Shown piece by piece: positions 16,985-25,043 of a stretch of DNA of 64,000 nucleotides (its first letter is position 1; every line of letters begins with the position of its first letter). The stretch is from JANQJA01 sp040880285 (GTDB taxonomy: Bacteria; Pseudomonadota; Gammaproteobacteria; Pseudomonadales; Azotimanducaceae). The DNA lies in assembly GCA_040880285.1 (NCBI GenBank), contig JBBDIT010000076.1, positions 3,622 to 67,621 on the forward strand, written 5' to 3'. Below the pieces are notes generated by a model that was given only the letters and a program-made list of their open reading frames with translations, ran no database searches and was not told the DNA's origin. Both the position numbers and the translations under genes were made by a program.

Positions 16985-17013
16985 ATTTTAATGGGTCGGC
17001 CTGGACACGTCAA
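16985..17013 (-). promoter_or_regulatory. Near-consensus sigma-70 promoter for the orphan unit
   Basis: On the minus strand TTGACG (17013-17008) is followed after exactly 17 bases by TAAAAT (16990-16985). Each box differs by one base from consensus. Transcription would begin near 16977 and run to the terminator at 16762, a transcript of about 215 bases. Confidence 0.7.
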
Positions 17014-17066
17014 AGAACTTGTGTCTGATCCATGAAATTTTCATTTTTCAAGATCTGACCCTGAGA

Positions 17067-17663
17067 TTATGGCACCAGATACTGGCTGATCCATTCATCG
17101 CCTTCGAGCATAAATAATTGTCGATCATGGATGCGATCTTCACGATTCAGGTCGAGCATCTCAATTTTTGTTGCCACGAGTTCTACCCCGGCTACCTTGG
17201 TTGGCGCTGCAATGTCGTCCAGCTTAAATTCCTGTCGTAACCCGGTAATTTGATCGACGAGCTCTGCACGTGAATCGATCAATGAGCTCTGGTCGCCTCG
17301 ATGTTCATAGTAAAGGTCCAGCAGTTTGCTGCCCTTGGGTCGTCTTAGCCAACTAGATTTGACAAACTCCTCATCAACGAATGCCAGGGTGCCGGAGATA
17401 CGGTACTGTCGTTGCATGGTGGGATACCACAGGAGCAATTCGTAGTCGCCACCTTCGGTCAGTATCTTCCATTTGGGGCTCGATTGATTCATGAACACAA
17501 GGAAGTGGTTGGCGCGAATTTCTCGCAGCACCAATGTTCTCACAGATGCTTTGCCGTCCTTGTCTGAAAGTGCAAGGACACAAGTATCCGCGTTGGGATC
17601 ATCGAGCTTTCTGGCGTCGGTCCTGTCGTTTTTGATCTGCGTGATGGGATGTCTACTGGTCAC
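17067..17663 (-). CDS. PNPOx-like FMN-binding protein
   Basis: A 198-residue protein of the pyridoxamine 5'-phosphate oxidase-like split-barrel fold. DADTCVLALSDKDGKASVRTLVLREI near residue 23 and FLVFMNQSSPKWKIL near 53 are the FMN-binding strands, and LLLWYPTMQRQYRISGTLAFVDEEFVKSSWLRRPKGSKL continues in the same way as PdxH. The C-terminal region EDRIHDRQLFMLEGDEWISQYLVP resembles the PdxH ending WxxxRLNP/HDR but is not exact, so it is probably a related Alr4036-type oxidase rather than the true PLP-synthesis enzyme. Cytosolic. No PLP genes are adjacent. Confidence 0.75.
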   Translation of the reverse strand: MTSRHPITQIKNDRTDARKLDDPNADTCVLALSDKDGKASVRTLVLREIRANHFLVFMNQSSPKWKILTEGGDYELLLWYPTMQRQYRISGTLAFVDEEFVKSSWLRRPKGSKLLDLYYEHRGDQSSLIDSRAELVDQITGLRQEFKLDDIAAPTKVAGVELVATKIEMLDLNREDRIHDRQLFMLEGDEWISQYLVP

Positions 17664-17684
17664 GTCTATGTACCGGGCCTGGAG

Positions 17685-18539
17685 CTAATCATTGTAGCTG
17701 GCCACGATTGTCCTGATCCAGCGTTCTTCATTGATGAAGCCGGCACCCCAGGAGTCCCATTTCTCTTCGAGTCCCGTATCAACAATCTGGTCAGCTGACT
17801 TACCGTCAGCGAGTGCCCGGTTCACCATACCCGTGGTCTCGATCAGCATATTATAGTAGCGAACGAGGTCTGACTTATCAGCGAGGGGGCCATGGCCGGG
17901 GATAATCGGGACGTCGTCAGGAATGAGTTCAAGCGCCAGCTTGATGTTGCCAAGCAGACCCTGGACACTGCCACCGGCTTGCAGGTCAACATAGGGGAAG
18001 CGGTCACGAAAGAAGTGATCGCCCATATGGACGACTTTGGAGCCCTGGAAAAAAACAATGGTATCACCATCAGTATGACCCTCCGGCATATGGATGAGGC
18101 GAACATCTTCACCGTTAAAATGGAGGCTGGCCTGATCGGAGTATGTAATTGCGGGCAGACCTTGCGCGGGGAAGTCGTCGGCATTGAGTAAACGAACCCG
18201 GACATTGTCATGTGCCACGATAATGCTGTCTTTTCCGAAATATGGGTTACCGCCCGTGTGATCACCGTGGTAGTGAGTGTTCAGTACATAGGCAGGTACA
18301 TCGCTACCCAGCGCCGCGAGTGCTGCTTTGATTCTCGCGGCGAGTGGCGCGTACTGATTGTCCACCATCAGGATTCCATCTTCTCCCTTAAGGACACCAA
18401 TATTGCCACCGGCGCCATATAGCACATAAACATTGCCGGATACGGGCTCGGTTTTGATTTCGACGTTGGTGAATTGGTCTTGCGCCGCCGCTGGCAATGA
18501 AAAGGCAGCTGACACCAGCAGTAAGTGGAATAATCTCAT
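17685..18539 (-). CDS. Secreted metallo-beta-lactamase-fold hydrolase
   Basis: A 284-residue protein with a signal peptide ending near SLPAAAQ (residue 20) and an MBL fold. The metal motif THYHGDHTGG gives H89, H91, D93 and H94, and MPEGHTDGDT and GHGPLADKSD supply later ligands. It has the profile of the periplasmic quinoprotein relay/SoxH-like or general MBL hydrolase group, not of class B beta-lactamases, which lack this context. It lies 21 bases from the PNPOx-like gene on the same strand. Substrate unknown. Confidence 0.85.
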   Translation of the reverse strand: MRLFHLLLVSAAFSLPAAAQDQFTNVEIKTEPVSGNVYVLYGAGGNIGVLKGEDGILMVDNQYAPLAARIKAALAALGSDVPAYVLNTHYHGDHTGGNPYFGKDSIIVAHDNVRVRLLNADDFPAQGLPAITYSDQASLHFNGEDVRLIHMPEGHTDGDTIVFFQGSKVVHMGDHFFRDRFPYVDLQAGGSVQGLLGNIKLALELIPDDVPIIPGHGPLADKSDLVRYYNMLIETTGMVNRALADGKSADQIVDTGLEEKWDSWGAGFINEERWIRTIVASYND

Positions 18540-18566
18540 GTCCTCTCCTCGGATGATGAAAATCGC

Positions 18567-19157
18567 TTATTCGTTTGTATCCGGATCAAAATCATACACC
18601 CCGTAGAGAAATCCTTCAGGATCATTCTGGTTCATGGAAGACCAGAGTTCGGCAATTCTGGGGTCACTGACGACACCTGAGTTCTGTGCACCCTGGCTCG
18701 AAAGATACAGGAAGCCGACGATGACTCCCAGTTGCTGCTTGACGCTCTCGGCGATTCGCAGGAATGTTTCCTTGCGTGCATGGAGTTCCGATGCACGGAT
18801 GGCTTCTGACTGAATGACGGCCTGTTCCGCAAATTTCTGTATTTCCACATACTGCATCTTGATGGCGGCGGTATTTTGGGCAAGTTCTTTTTGCTGCGAG
18901 AAGTAGGCGAGTACGAACCCGAGGAATACAAGCGGTGCAAATGCGCCCTCCAAAAATCCTCCAAGAATATCAATGTGTACGTTACCGATAGATTGCCAAC
19001 CGACCTGCGCCGACACGTAAACCGCCGGCATGGCGATCCAGAACAGTGAGGTTACGATACCGAACCAGACTCGCCAGTCAGTGTTGCCACCGAAAGGCGT
19101 GAAGGGTTCTTCCTGAACGGCAGGCGTGCTGGTATCGGTTTGCTGGTGACTGTTCAT
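18567..19157 (-). CDS. Membrane protein with coiled coil, unknown
   Basis: A 196-residue protein with two membrane helices near residues 29-47 (WFGIVTSLFWIAMPAVYV) and 62-83 (ILGGFLEGAFAPLVFLGFVL), then a coiled-coil stretch from FSQQKELAQNTAAIKMQYVEIQ to about residue 130. The C-terminus ends acidic. I do not recognise a named family; a general 'cytoplasmic-loop coiled coil attached to two helices' layout is seen in many marine proteobacterial hypotheticals. ATG 19157 is preferred because the upstream in-frame 29 residues look random. A GGAG lies 15 bases upstream. It could be cotranscribed with the MBL gene 27 bases downstream. Confidence 0.7.
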   Translation of the reverse strand: MNSHQQTDTSTPAVQEEPFTPFGGNTDWRVWFGIVTSLFWIAMPAVYVSAQVGWQSIGNVHIDILGGFLEGAFAPLVFLGFVLAYFSQQKELAQNTAAIKMQYVEIQKFAEQAVIQSEAIRASELHARKETFLRIAESVKQQLGVIVGFLYLSSQGAQNSGVVSDPRIAELWSSMNQNDPEGFLYGVYDFDPDTNE

Positions 19158-19253
19158 TGTATGGCTGACTCCGACAACGCCTGTTCGCTCCAACTCATCA
19201 ATTATCGCCCACCCAGAACGCATCGCGGTACGCTTTTCTCCCAATTAATCGGG

Positions 19254-19949
19254 TTACGGGAGCTCCGCTGCATCCGGCAGCTCTCCTGTCAACGAGGCCC
19301 TTTGGGATACTTCGATCCAGTTGTGATCAGGATCCTTGATAAAGCTGATTCTGGCTGTACTCCCGAGTGTGACAGGGGCGCGCCCTTCTGTGCCACCGAG
19401 TTCGATGATCCGCGCATGCTCCCGGTCCACATCCCATACCTGTACGGTAATGTAACGATATCCCTTGCCGCGCATGTCTGCTGCAGGGATATAATTCGTG
19501 TTCTCGGTCAGGAAAAAACGGGTCGTTGCCCAACGAAAGACGCCGGGAGCAACTTCATCGGCTTCCAGAATTCGTTGGTAGAAGTCCCTGGATCGTTGCA
19601 AGTCAGAAACTTCCATACGCATCCCGATATGGGTCACGCCTTCATATCCTGTGGGTACCAGAGTTACTTTATTACCGTCAGGGTCCATCAGGGGTCGAGG
19701 TGAGGACAGGTTGGGGCTTGCTATCAGCAACTCGCAATACCCGGTAGTACCACTGTCCGGTAACCGATCGCGAATACTGTTTAACTTGAATACCGATCCA
19801 TTCAGGCTGTGTCGGTGTTGATGGGTCCCGCCGCCGACTTTGAGCAGTTCTTCGTACGGCAGGCCCACTTGTTCTTGCCAGAACCGGAGCATGGCCTCTG
19901 TGTTATTGGTCTGGAGACCGATATCAATGTAATCTTTGGCGAGTTTCAT
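19254..19949 (-). CDS. VOC superfamily (glyoxalase-like) protein, two modules
   Basis: A 231-residue protein made of two tandem betaalphabetabetabeta modules. The first opens IDIGLQTNNTEAMLRFWQEQVGL and ends PLMDPDGNKVTLVPT; the second opens THIGMRMEVSDLQRSRDFYQRIL and ends RISFIKDPDHNWIEVSQ. The metal-site His near HIGMR and Glu near WIEVSQ are in place in the second half. Such proteins are dioxygenases, glyoxalases or fosfomycin-resistance-like enzymes, so function cannot be named. Its ATG overlaps the stop of the 92-residue protein gene by 4 bases, giving a translation-coupled pair. Confidence 0.82.
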   Translation of the reverse strand: MKLAKDYIDIGLQTNNTEAMLRFWQEQVGLPYEELLKVGGGTHQHRHSLNGSVFKLNSIRDRLPDSGTTGYCELLIASPNLSSPRPLMDPDGNKVTLVPTGYEGVTHIGMRMEVSDLQRSRDFYQRILEADEVAPGVFRWATTRFFLTENTNYIPAADMRGKGYRYITVQVWDVDREHARIIELGGTEGRAPVTLGSTARISFIKDPDHNWIEVSQRASLTGELPDAAELP

Positions 19950-20224
19950 GTGATCTCCCGCGGGAATTCTTCCGATGCCAATTCCTGGCTATTGGCGATG
20001 AGGCTGGCGCGAACACCTGTTTCACTATAAATGACCAGACCTTCAATGAACTCGTGCCACTCATAGTCAGTCTGGACAGTGGATGTGAGTTTGAGGGTAA
20101 TCGGTAGTTGATCGCTTCGTACATGCTCTCGAACAATGCCGTTGACTTTGAGGCGTGCCGCAGGGCTCGTGTCGAATTCGAGTGCAAGTCGTGCGCCGCG
20201 GTAGTTGATTTCGAGCCTTTGCAT
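19946..20224 (-). CDS. Hypothetical protein coupled to VOC gene
   Basis: A 92-residue beta-rich protein beginning MQRLEINYRGARLALEFDT and containing many alternating charged and hydrophobic residues. I recognise no family. It precedes the VOC gene with a 4-base ATGA overlap, which indicates that the two products act together or at least are made together. Upstream, 38 bases separate it from the left repeat array, in which transcription would have to begin or pass. Confidence 0.65.
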   Translation of the reverse strand: MQRLEINYRGARLALEFDTSPAARLKVNGIVREHVRSDQLPITLKLTSTVQTDYEWHEFIEGLVIYSETGVRASLIANSQELASEEFPREIT

Positions 20225-20262
20225 GGGTTCACGGATTGTGGGTAATGGCGGATTATAACGTG

Positions 20263-20418
20263 AGAACGGCGCTGGCGCGCCTACAGAACGCAGGCTACAG
20301 AACGCAGGCTACAGCACGGCGCTAACGCGCCTACAGAACGGGGCCGTTGGCCCCTACAGAACGCGGCTTCGCCGCTACAGAACGCAGGCTACAGCACGGC
20401 GCTGGCGCGCCTACCGGA
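20263..20418 (-). repeat. REP-like array, 8 units (minus orientation)
   Basis: Eight copies of CTACAGAA (or CTACAGCA, CTACCGGA), the complement of TTCTGTAG, start at 20281, 20295, 20309, 20331, 20354, 20375, 20389 and 20411. They are separated either by a short CGCAGG spacer (14-base period) or by small palindromes (21-23-base period): GGCGC-TGGC-GCGCC types, GGGGCC-GTT-GGCCCC and GCGGC-TTC-GCCGC. The constant tag with exchangeable hairpins resembles bacterial REP/BIME sequences. It lies just after the 3' end of the 56-residue gene and may act in mRNA termination or be a mobile non-autonomous element. No transposase is visible in the window. Confidence 0.85.
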
Positions 20419-20452
20419 AAGTCACAATGAACAGCAGCAAGCTCGCGATCAA

Positions 20453-20623
20453 CTAGTTCAGGTTTTCCAATTGAGCAACCAGCTTATCCGCCTTCTGCTC
20501 AAGTTCCACAACCAATTCCTTGGACTTGTGAACGGACAGCGCAACCACACGATCCGGGCCCAACTGTTTCAGACCCTTCCTTATTTCAGCGGCGTTCGCT
20601 TTGATATCGTCGACTTGACTCAT
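20453..20623 (-). CDS. Small coiled-coil protein, 56 residues
   Basis: A short frame starting ATG 20623 and stopping TAG 20453, preceded by a strong AAGGAG eight bases upstream. It begins MSQVDDIKANAAEIRKGLKQ and ends VELEQKADKLVAQLENLN, a highly helical, charged sequence with heptad-like Leu/Val positions, so a dimeric coiled coil is likely. No family recognised. It is the only gene between two inverted REP-like arrays (20263-20418 and 20735-20880). The good ribosome site and clean codon pattern make me confident it is expressed. Confidence 0.72.
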   Translation of the reverse strand: MSQVDDIKANAAEIRKGLKQLGPDRVVALSVHKSKELVVELEQKADKLVAQLENLN

Positions 20624-20734
20624 TAACTGACTCCTTCAAATAGCGGCGCAATAATACTGTATTTGGGCTCAACACCAAAGCACCACAACATCATCCGCGG
20701 CCTCCGATGTTGGCTATTAGTTTTATGCTGCCTT

Positions 20735-20880
20735 TTCTGTAGCCTGCGTTCTGTAGCCTGCGTTCTGTAGGCGCGTTAGCGCCGTGCTGTAGCCTGCGTT
20801 CTGTAGGCGCGCCAGCGCCGTTCTGTAGGGGCCAGCGGCCCCGTTCTGTAGGGGCCACAGGCCCCGTTCTGTAGCCTGTG
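20735..20880 (+). repeat. REP-like array, 8 units (plus orientation)
   Basis: TTCTGTAG (once TGCTGTAG) begins at 20735, 20749, 20763, 20785, 20799, 20821, 20844 and 20867. Between tags are CCTGCG spacers (14-base period) or hairpins such as GCGCG-TTA-GCGCC, GGGGCC-AGC-GGCCCC and GGGGCC-ACA-GGCCCC (22-23-base period). The array is the inverted counterpart of the one at 20263-20418; the order of long and short units is different, so it is not a simple duplication. About 110 bases separate it from the start of the 56-residue gene. Confidence 0.85.
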
Positions 20881-20895
20881 GGTGATCGGCGATTG

Positions 20896-21771
20896 TCAGT
20901 TATGTTCCAGTTGGGTGAGAATTCCGGCCAGCGAGTCGATGAAGGCGAGTGGCTGATCGAGAAACACGTGATGGTGGGCGTCGGGGATGGCCGCGAGGAG
21001 TGTCGGGTCGATCAGTTGATTGAGCCGTTCGATGTTTTCCGGTGGAAAGAAGCGGCTCTGCTGGCCGTAGATAAAGCCGATGGGGCACGGGATTCGGGAG
21101 ATCATGCTGACGGAGTCTGGCAGGTCTATCGCTTCATCTTCTGTCATTTTTGCAAACAGTGATTGGTCCAGTTTGAATCGGTATCCCTGTTCGGTGGCGA
21201 GCAATGAGTGCGCAGCGATATAGTCCAGTATGTAGTCGTTAGCGCAAGGTTGTGGTGGGCGTAACCTGAAGCGCTTCATGCCGTCGGCGAGGGTAGGGTA
21301 ATAACGGATGGTATCGCGAGGGGGCCTGGGTGGCTCTCGACGTCCACGGTTTGCCGAGATGCCTGAGTCGACCAGGACAATGCCGGCAAGTTCGCTGCCA
21401 TGGAGAAACCCTGTAATCCGGGTCATGCCACCGCCGAAGCTGTGTCCGACGACATAGCATTTGCTTTTTAACTGGTTACAGACTTCGAAGATTTCGCTTG
21501 CAAAGGTGACGGCGGAATAATGGTCACGATGTCCGCTATCACCAGCACCACTCATGTCCATTGCCATGACGTTGAAATTGTTCCGGAATGCCGGGGCGAT
21601 GAAATCCCACCAGTGGCTATGTGCACCATTGCCGTGAACAAATAAAAGGCCCGGTGCATCAGGGCCAGGAGAAGGCCATTGATCAAAGTGGATGTTACAT
21701 CCTTTGATGAGGATCGAGCGTGAAGACCTGGGTACTGCAATTGCGTGATTAAACCAATCGGGCGATGTCAC
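20896..21771 (-). CDS. Alpha/beta-fold hydrolase
   Basis: A 291-residue alpha/beta hydrolase of the fold-1 esterase/haloalkane dehalogenase-like type. LLFVHGNGAHSHWWDFIAPAF holds the oxyanion HGNG, the nucleophile elbow is VVGHSFGGGMTR with Ser at about residue 112, and the acid is likely in FIYGQQSR or nearby; the His lies in PDAHHHVFLDQPLAF. The substrate is unknown. The stop is 16 bases from the right repeat array and the start is divergent from dctP, leaving 69 bases for both promoters. Confidence 0.85.
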   Translation of the reverse strand: MTSPDWFNHAIAVPRSSRSILIKGCNIHFDQWPSPGPDAPGLLFVHGNGAHSHWWDFIAPAFRNNFNVMAMDMSGAGDSGHRDHYSAVTFASEIFEVCNQLKSKCYVVGHSFGGGMTRITGFLHGSELAGIVLVDSGISANRGRREPPRPPRDTIRYYPTLADGMKRFRLRPPQPCANDYILDYIAAHSLLATEQGYRFKLDQSLFAKMTEDEAIDLPDSVSMISRIPCPIGFIYGQQSRFFPPENIERLNQLIDPTLLAAIPDAHHHVFLDQPLAFIDSLAGILTQLEHN

Positions 21772-21840
21772 CCATTACTCCTGATTCAAAATGACGTTAG
21801 TATACATGTTGTACAAGGCAGTAAGAGGGTTCAGCTGGCG

Positions 21841-22971
21841 ATGAGCGAGAAGCAGCCCGGGAGTAATCCCTGGAACAACAAAACTGCAGTCGTCGCGATT
21901 ATGTTTGCATTTATTGCCGGTCTAATCGGCGCACTTGCACTGCGTACATCGAACGATCATACACTCCAAACAAGCGATAGCGATGAACCGCTGGTCCAGG
22001 TCAGGTGGCGTGTACCCGTGGCATTCGGCACAAATCTGCCAGCGCTGGGTGATAATATCCTGCAGGTGTCGAAGCGCCTCGAGACAGCAACAGCAGGCAG
22101 GATCAGGCTTGAAGTTTTTGAACCCGGCACCTTGATTCCACCATTCAGCATCACCGAAGGTGTTCGCGACAACAAGATTCCCGCCGGTTATACCTGGGTC
22201 GGCTATGACCAGGGCAGGATACCGGCAACGCCGCTGGTGTCTGCTGTACCTTTTGGTATGGAGCCCTGGGAGTTTGCTGCCTGGTATTATGAGGACGAGG
22301 GTCAGGACCTGACGGAGGAACTCTATCGCCCGCATGGTGTTCACCCGATCCTCTGTGGTGTCGTTGGGCCAGAAACCGCCGGTTGGTTTCGTTTCCAGAT
22401 TAATAGGGTTGAAGACTTTAAGGGTCTCAAGATTCGATTCGCCGGGCTTGGCGGTAAGGTTCTGCAGAAGCTGGGGGCTTCGGTCACGCTGATCCCCGGG
22501 GGAGAGATCTTCCAGGCGTTGGAGAAGGGCGCGATCGATGCTACCGAATTCTCGATGCCTGCAGTTGACCAGATGCTGGGATTCGACCGGGTTGCACCCT
22601 ATAACTATTTTCCAGGCTGGCACCAGACGTTCACCGCCGCTCACCTGGTGGTCAATCTTGATGTGTGGGAACAATTATCTGAGCCGGATCAGGTGCTCAT
22701 TGAAATGGCTTGTACAGCCGGTGTTATTCGCAACCTGTCCCGTGGCGAGGCAATTCAGGGTGCGGTGATTAGTGGGTTCCCGGCCAAGGGTGTTACACCG
22801 GTCAGGTTTTCGCACAAGATTCTAAAAGAGCTGCAAGCGATCACCGAGGAAGTTTTGGCCGAAGAAGCGGAGAAAGATGAATTCTTCCGCCGTATACATA
22901 CTTCCCAGACTCGTTTTATGGAAGAGTATCGTCCCTGGAAGGATCATGCGTACCTGCCGAGGGACTTCTAA
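21841..22971 (+). CDS. dctP: TRAP transporter solute-binding protein DctP
   Basis: A 376-residue periplasmic receptor of the TRAP (tripartite ATP-independent) system. The N-terminus has a membrane anchor (VAIMFAFIAGLIGALALR) rather than a clear cleaved signal. The mature part begins VQVRWRVPVAFGTNLPALGDNI and carries the DctP core: LKIRFAGLGGKVLQKLGASVTLIPGGEIFQALEKGAIDATEFSMP. The PGWHQTF region resembles TakP-like receptors for 2-oxoacids, but ligand assignment is inference. ATG 21841 with GAGGG upstream is used; a start at 21745 would overlap the divergent hydrolase. It is followed by DctQ and DctM, all in one operon. Confidence 0.9.
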   Translation: MSEKQPGSNPWNNKTAVVAIMFAFIAGLIGALALRTSNDHTLQTSDSDEPLVQVRWRVPVAFGTNLPALGDNILQVSKRLETATAGRIRLEVFEPGTLIPPFSITEGVRDNKIPAGYTWVGYDQGRIPATPLVSAVPFGMEPWEFAAWYYEDEGQDLTEELYRPHGVHPILCGVVGPETAGWFRFQINRVEDFKGLKIRFAGLGGKVLQKLGASVTLIPGGEIFQALEKGAIDATEFSMPAVDQMLGFDRVAPYNYFPGWHQTFTAAHLVVNLDVWEQLSEPDQVLIEMACTAGVIRNLSRGEAIQGAVISGFPAKGVTPVRFSHKILKELQAITEEVLAEEAEKDEFFRRIHTSQTRFMEEYRPWKDHAYLPRDF

Positions 22972-22975
22972 CCCG

Positions 22976-23497
22976 GTGCTCGAGCTACCCCATAACAGGT
23001 TCTCGCGATGGGTGGATCGGCTGGTGATCCATATCGGCGAGTACGTATCCTGGGTCTGGCTATTGCTGCTCGGCATTATCGTGCTAAACGTGTTGATGCG
23101 ATATCTGCTGTCAGAAGGGCGAATCGAGTTCGAGGAAATTCAATGGCACCTGTATTCGCTGGGGTTCCTGCTGGGGCTGTCGTATAGTTATACGCGTGAC
23201 GCGCATGTCCGTGTTGATGTGATCCGGGAGCGCCTTTCTCCCCAGACGCAAGCCTGGATCGAACTCTACGGTACACTGTTTCTGCTGCTCCCGTTTATTA
23301 TGCTGGTCGTTGTGGCATCCGTCCCGTTTATCGCCTACTCCTTTGCGACATCGGAGGTTTCACAGGCGCCCGGAGGCTTGCCGTTTCGTTGGCTGATCAA
23401 GAGCGTGTTATTGATCGGTTTCCTGGTACTGCTGCTGAGTGTGATTTCGCGTCTTAGCCGGGTCCTCTACTTCCTGTTTGCACGAGGGAGTAGCTGA
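22976..23497 (+). CDS. dctQ: TRAP transporter small permease DctQ
   Basis: A 173-residue four-helix membrane protein of the TRAP small subunit. Helices are centred near WVWLLLLGIIVLNVLMR, WHLYSLGFLLGLSYSY, LFLLLPFIMLVVVASV and LIKSVLLIGFLVLLLSV. The EEIQWHLYSLGFLLG and DAHVRVDVIRERLSP signatures are standard. The start is uncertain: GTG 22976 after a GAGGGA, or ATG 22946 inside dctP. The stop TGA overlaps the dctM ATG by one base, which ties their translation. Confidence 0.88.
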   Translation: MLELPHNRFSRWVDRLVIHIGEYVSWVWLLLLGIIVLNVLMRYLLSEGRIEFEEIQWHLYSLGFLLGLSYSYTRDAHVRVDVIRERLSPQTQAWIELYGTLFLLLPFIMLVVVASVPFIAYSFATSEVSQAPGGLPFRWLIKSVLLIGFLVLLLSVISRLSRVLYFLFARGSS

Positions 23498-24846
23498 TGT
23501 CAGCAGGTGATGTGCTGTCACTCCTGATGTTTGCCGCATTCATTTTGCTGATATTTTCGGGCTTTCCAGTCGCGTGGGTTTTGGGTGGCCTGGCCGTCGT
23601 CTTTACTGCGATTGGCATAATCGCCCGTGTTGATTTTGACCTGCCGGTCTTTGTGAGTTGGGATTACAGCACGCTCGTGGTGGATCGTAGTTGGGATATT
23701 ATGAATAACTGGGTCCTGGTCGCATTACCCATGTTTATTTTTATGGGACTGATGCTGGATCGCTCGGGTATTGCGCAACGACTGATGCACGACTTTGTGC
23801 GCCTGTTTGGCGGTGTGCGTGGAGGGCTCGCTGTCACGATTGCCTTGATTGGTATTTTGTTGGCGGCTTCGACAGGTATTATCGGCGCCTCAGTGGTTTT
23901 GTTAGCCTTGCTTGGTTTGCCGCAGATGTTGGATCATGGCTACAAGCCGGAGTTGGCAACTGGCACGATCTGTGCGGTGGGCACACTTGGGATTCTGGTG
24001 CCACCCAGTATTATGCTGGTGTTGATGGCAGATCGTCTGGCCATGCCGGTAGGAGATCTGTTTCTGGGTGCATTATTTCCCGGTCTGGTGCTAGGCGGGT
24101 TGTTTGTGGGCTACATACTGGTCTATGCCTACCTGAATCCTGATGCCGCCCCCGTACCTGACGACTATGAGCCGGTTGATGTCGCTCTGGTTGTCAGTGT
24201 ATTGATTGCCGTTATGGCACCGGCGGGACTGATTGTTGCGGTTCTGGGTTCAATTTTTTTCGGTATTGCAACGCCGACCGAAGCGGCGGGTGTTGGTGCT
24301 TTCGGTGCGCTGTTACTGGCCCTGTTCAATCGGCAGCTGGATCTGGCGGTGCTGCGGGAAGTCTGTATAGAGACAACCCGGACAACAGCCTATATCTTTG
24401 CGATATTTCTTGGAGCCACTGCATACTCGTTAGTATTGCGCGGGCTCGGTGGGGATGAGTTGATCAAGGGACTGTTGATTGGATTACCGTTCGAACCGGT
24501 TGGAATTGTTATCGCGATCCTTTTTTTCACTTTTTTGCTGGGATTCTTCCTGGACTGGATCGAGATCACGTTGATTATCCTGCCACTGGTGAGTCCAGTG
24601 GTTGCCGAACTCGGTTTCGATTTGATCTGGTTCACGGTGTTGTTTGCAGTGTGTCTTCAGACCTCGTTCCTGACGCCACCCGTCGGTTTTGCGATCTTCT
24701 ATTTGAAAGGGGTGACACCGGGTGACATTCCCGTCGGTACTATCTATCGCGGCGTCATTCCCTTTATTTTGTTGCAATTGCTCGGTCTGGCGCTGATTTT
24801 TGTATTCGAAGATCTCGTCTTATGGTTGCCCGACAAGGCCTACTAA
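23497..24846 (+). CDS. dctM: TRAP transporter large permease DctM
   Basis: A 449-residue integral membrane protein with about 12 helices, the Na+-coupled transport subunit. ALPMFIFMGLMLDRSGIAQRLM, GILLAASTGIIGASVVLLALLGLPQML and IFFGIATPTEAAGVGAFGALLLAL are classical DctM motifs, and the C-terminal LTPPVGFAIFYLKGV is complete. It overlaps dctQ by one base. The transporter would use the sodium gradient that NhaA and NhaD maintain. The operon ends here, before a stem-loop at 24850-24871. Confidence 0.93.
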   Translation: MSAGDVLSLLMFAAFILLIFSGFPVAWVLGGLAVVFTAIGIIARVDFDLPVFVSWDYSTLVVDRSWDIMNNWVLVALPMFIFMGLMLDRSGIAQRLMHDFVRLFGGVRGGLAVTIALIGILLAASTGIIGASVVLLALLGLPQMLDHGYKPELATGTICAVGTLGILVPPSIMLVLMADRLAMPVGDLFLGALFPGLVLGGLFVGYILVYAYLNPDAAPVPDDYEPVDVALVVSVLIAVMAPAGLIVAVLGSIFFGIATPTEAAGVGAFGALLLALFNRQLDLAVLREVCIETTRTTAYIFAIFLGATAYSLVLRGLGGDELIKGLLIGLPFEPVGIVIAILFFTFLLGFFLDWIEITLIILPLVSPVVAELGFDLIWFTVLFAVCLQTSFLTPPVGFAIFYLKGVTPGDIPVGTIYRGVIPFILLQLLGLALIFVFEDLVLWLPDKAY

Positions 24847-24849
24847 CCG

Positions 24850-24920
24850 AGCTGCACTGAAGTCTGCAGCTGGTGCGGCATAATGGCGCATGTGGTTTTT
24901 GCACGCCTCATATTAGTGCA
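24850..24920 (+). promoter_or_regulatory. Stem-loop and palindrome in the dctM-amt gap
   Basis: AGCTGCA (24850-24856) pairs with TGCAGCT (24865-24871) right after the dctM stop; no T-run follows, so it is not a classical terminator. Further on, TGCAC (24900-24904) and GTGCA (24916-24920) form a 21-base palindrome that looks like an NtrC site, but the centre spacing is 11 instead of the usual 7. The rest of 24847-25043 shows nothing I can name apart from the GGAGG before amt. Confidence 0.35.
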
Positions 24921-25043
24921 GTGTCGCCAGCCCCACACCTGTCTAGTCCGCCGCAAGTGTCCGCGCCAGCCTTGTTTGAGAGAGATGGCATCAACTTTGC
25001 TTTTCCTTGCCCCGAGGACTAACCAAAAGAAATCGGAGGCATT

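Noticed and set aside
20263..20880. Arrays considered as a CRISPR
   Set aside because: The repeat is 8 bases, the spacers are palindromic and not unique, and no cas genes are near.
24880..24910. Possible sigma-54 promoter (GG ... TTTTTGCA) before amtB
   Set aside because: The GG and GC elements are 14 bases apart instead of 10, so it does not fit sigma-54 geometry.
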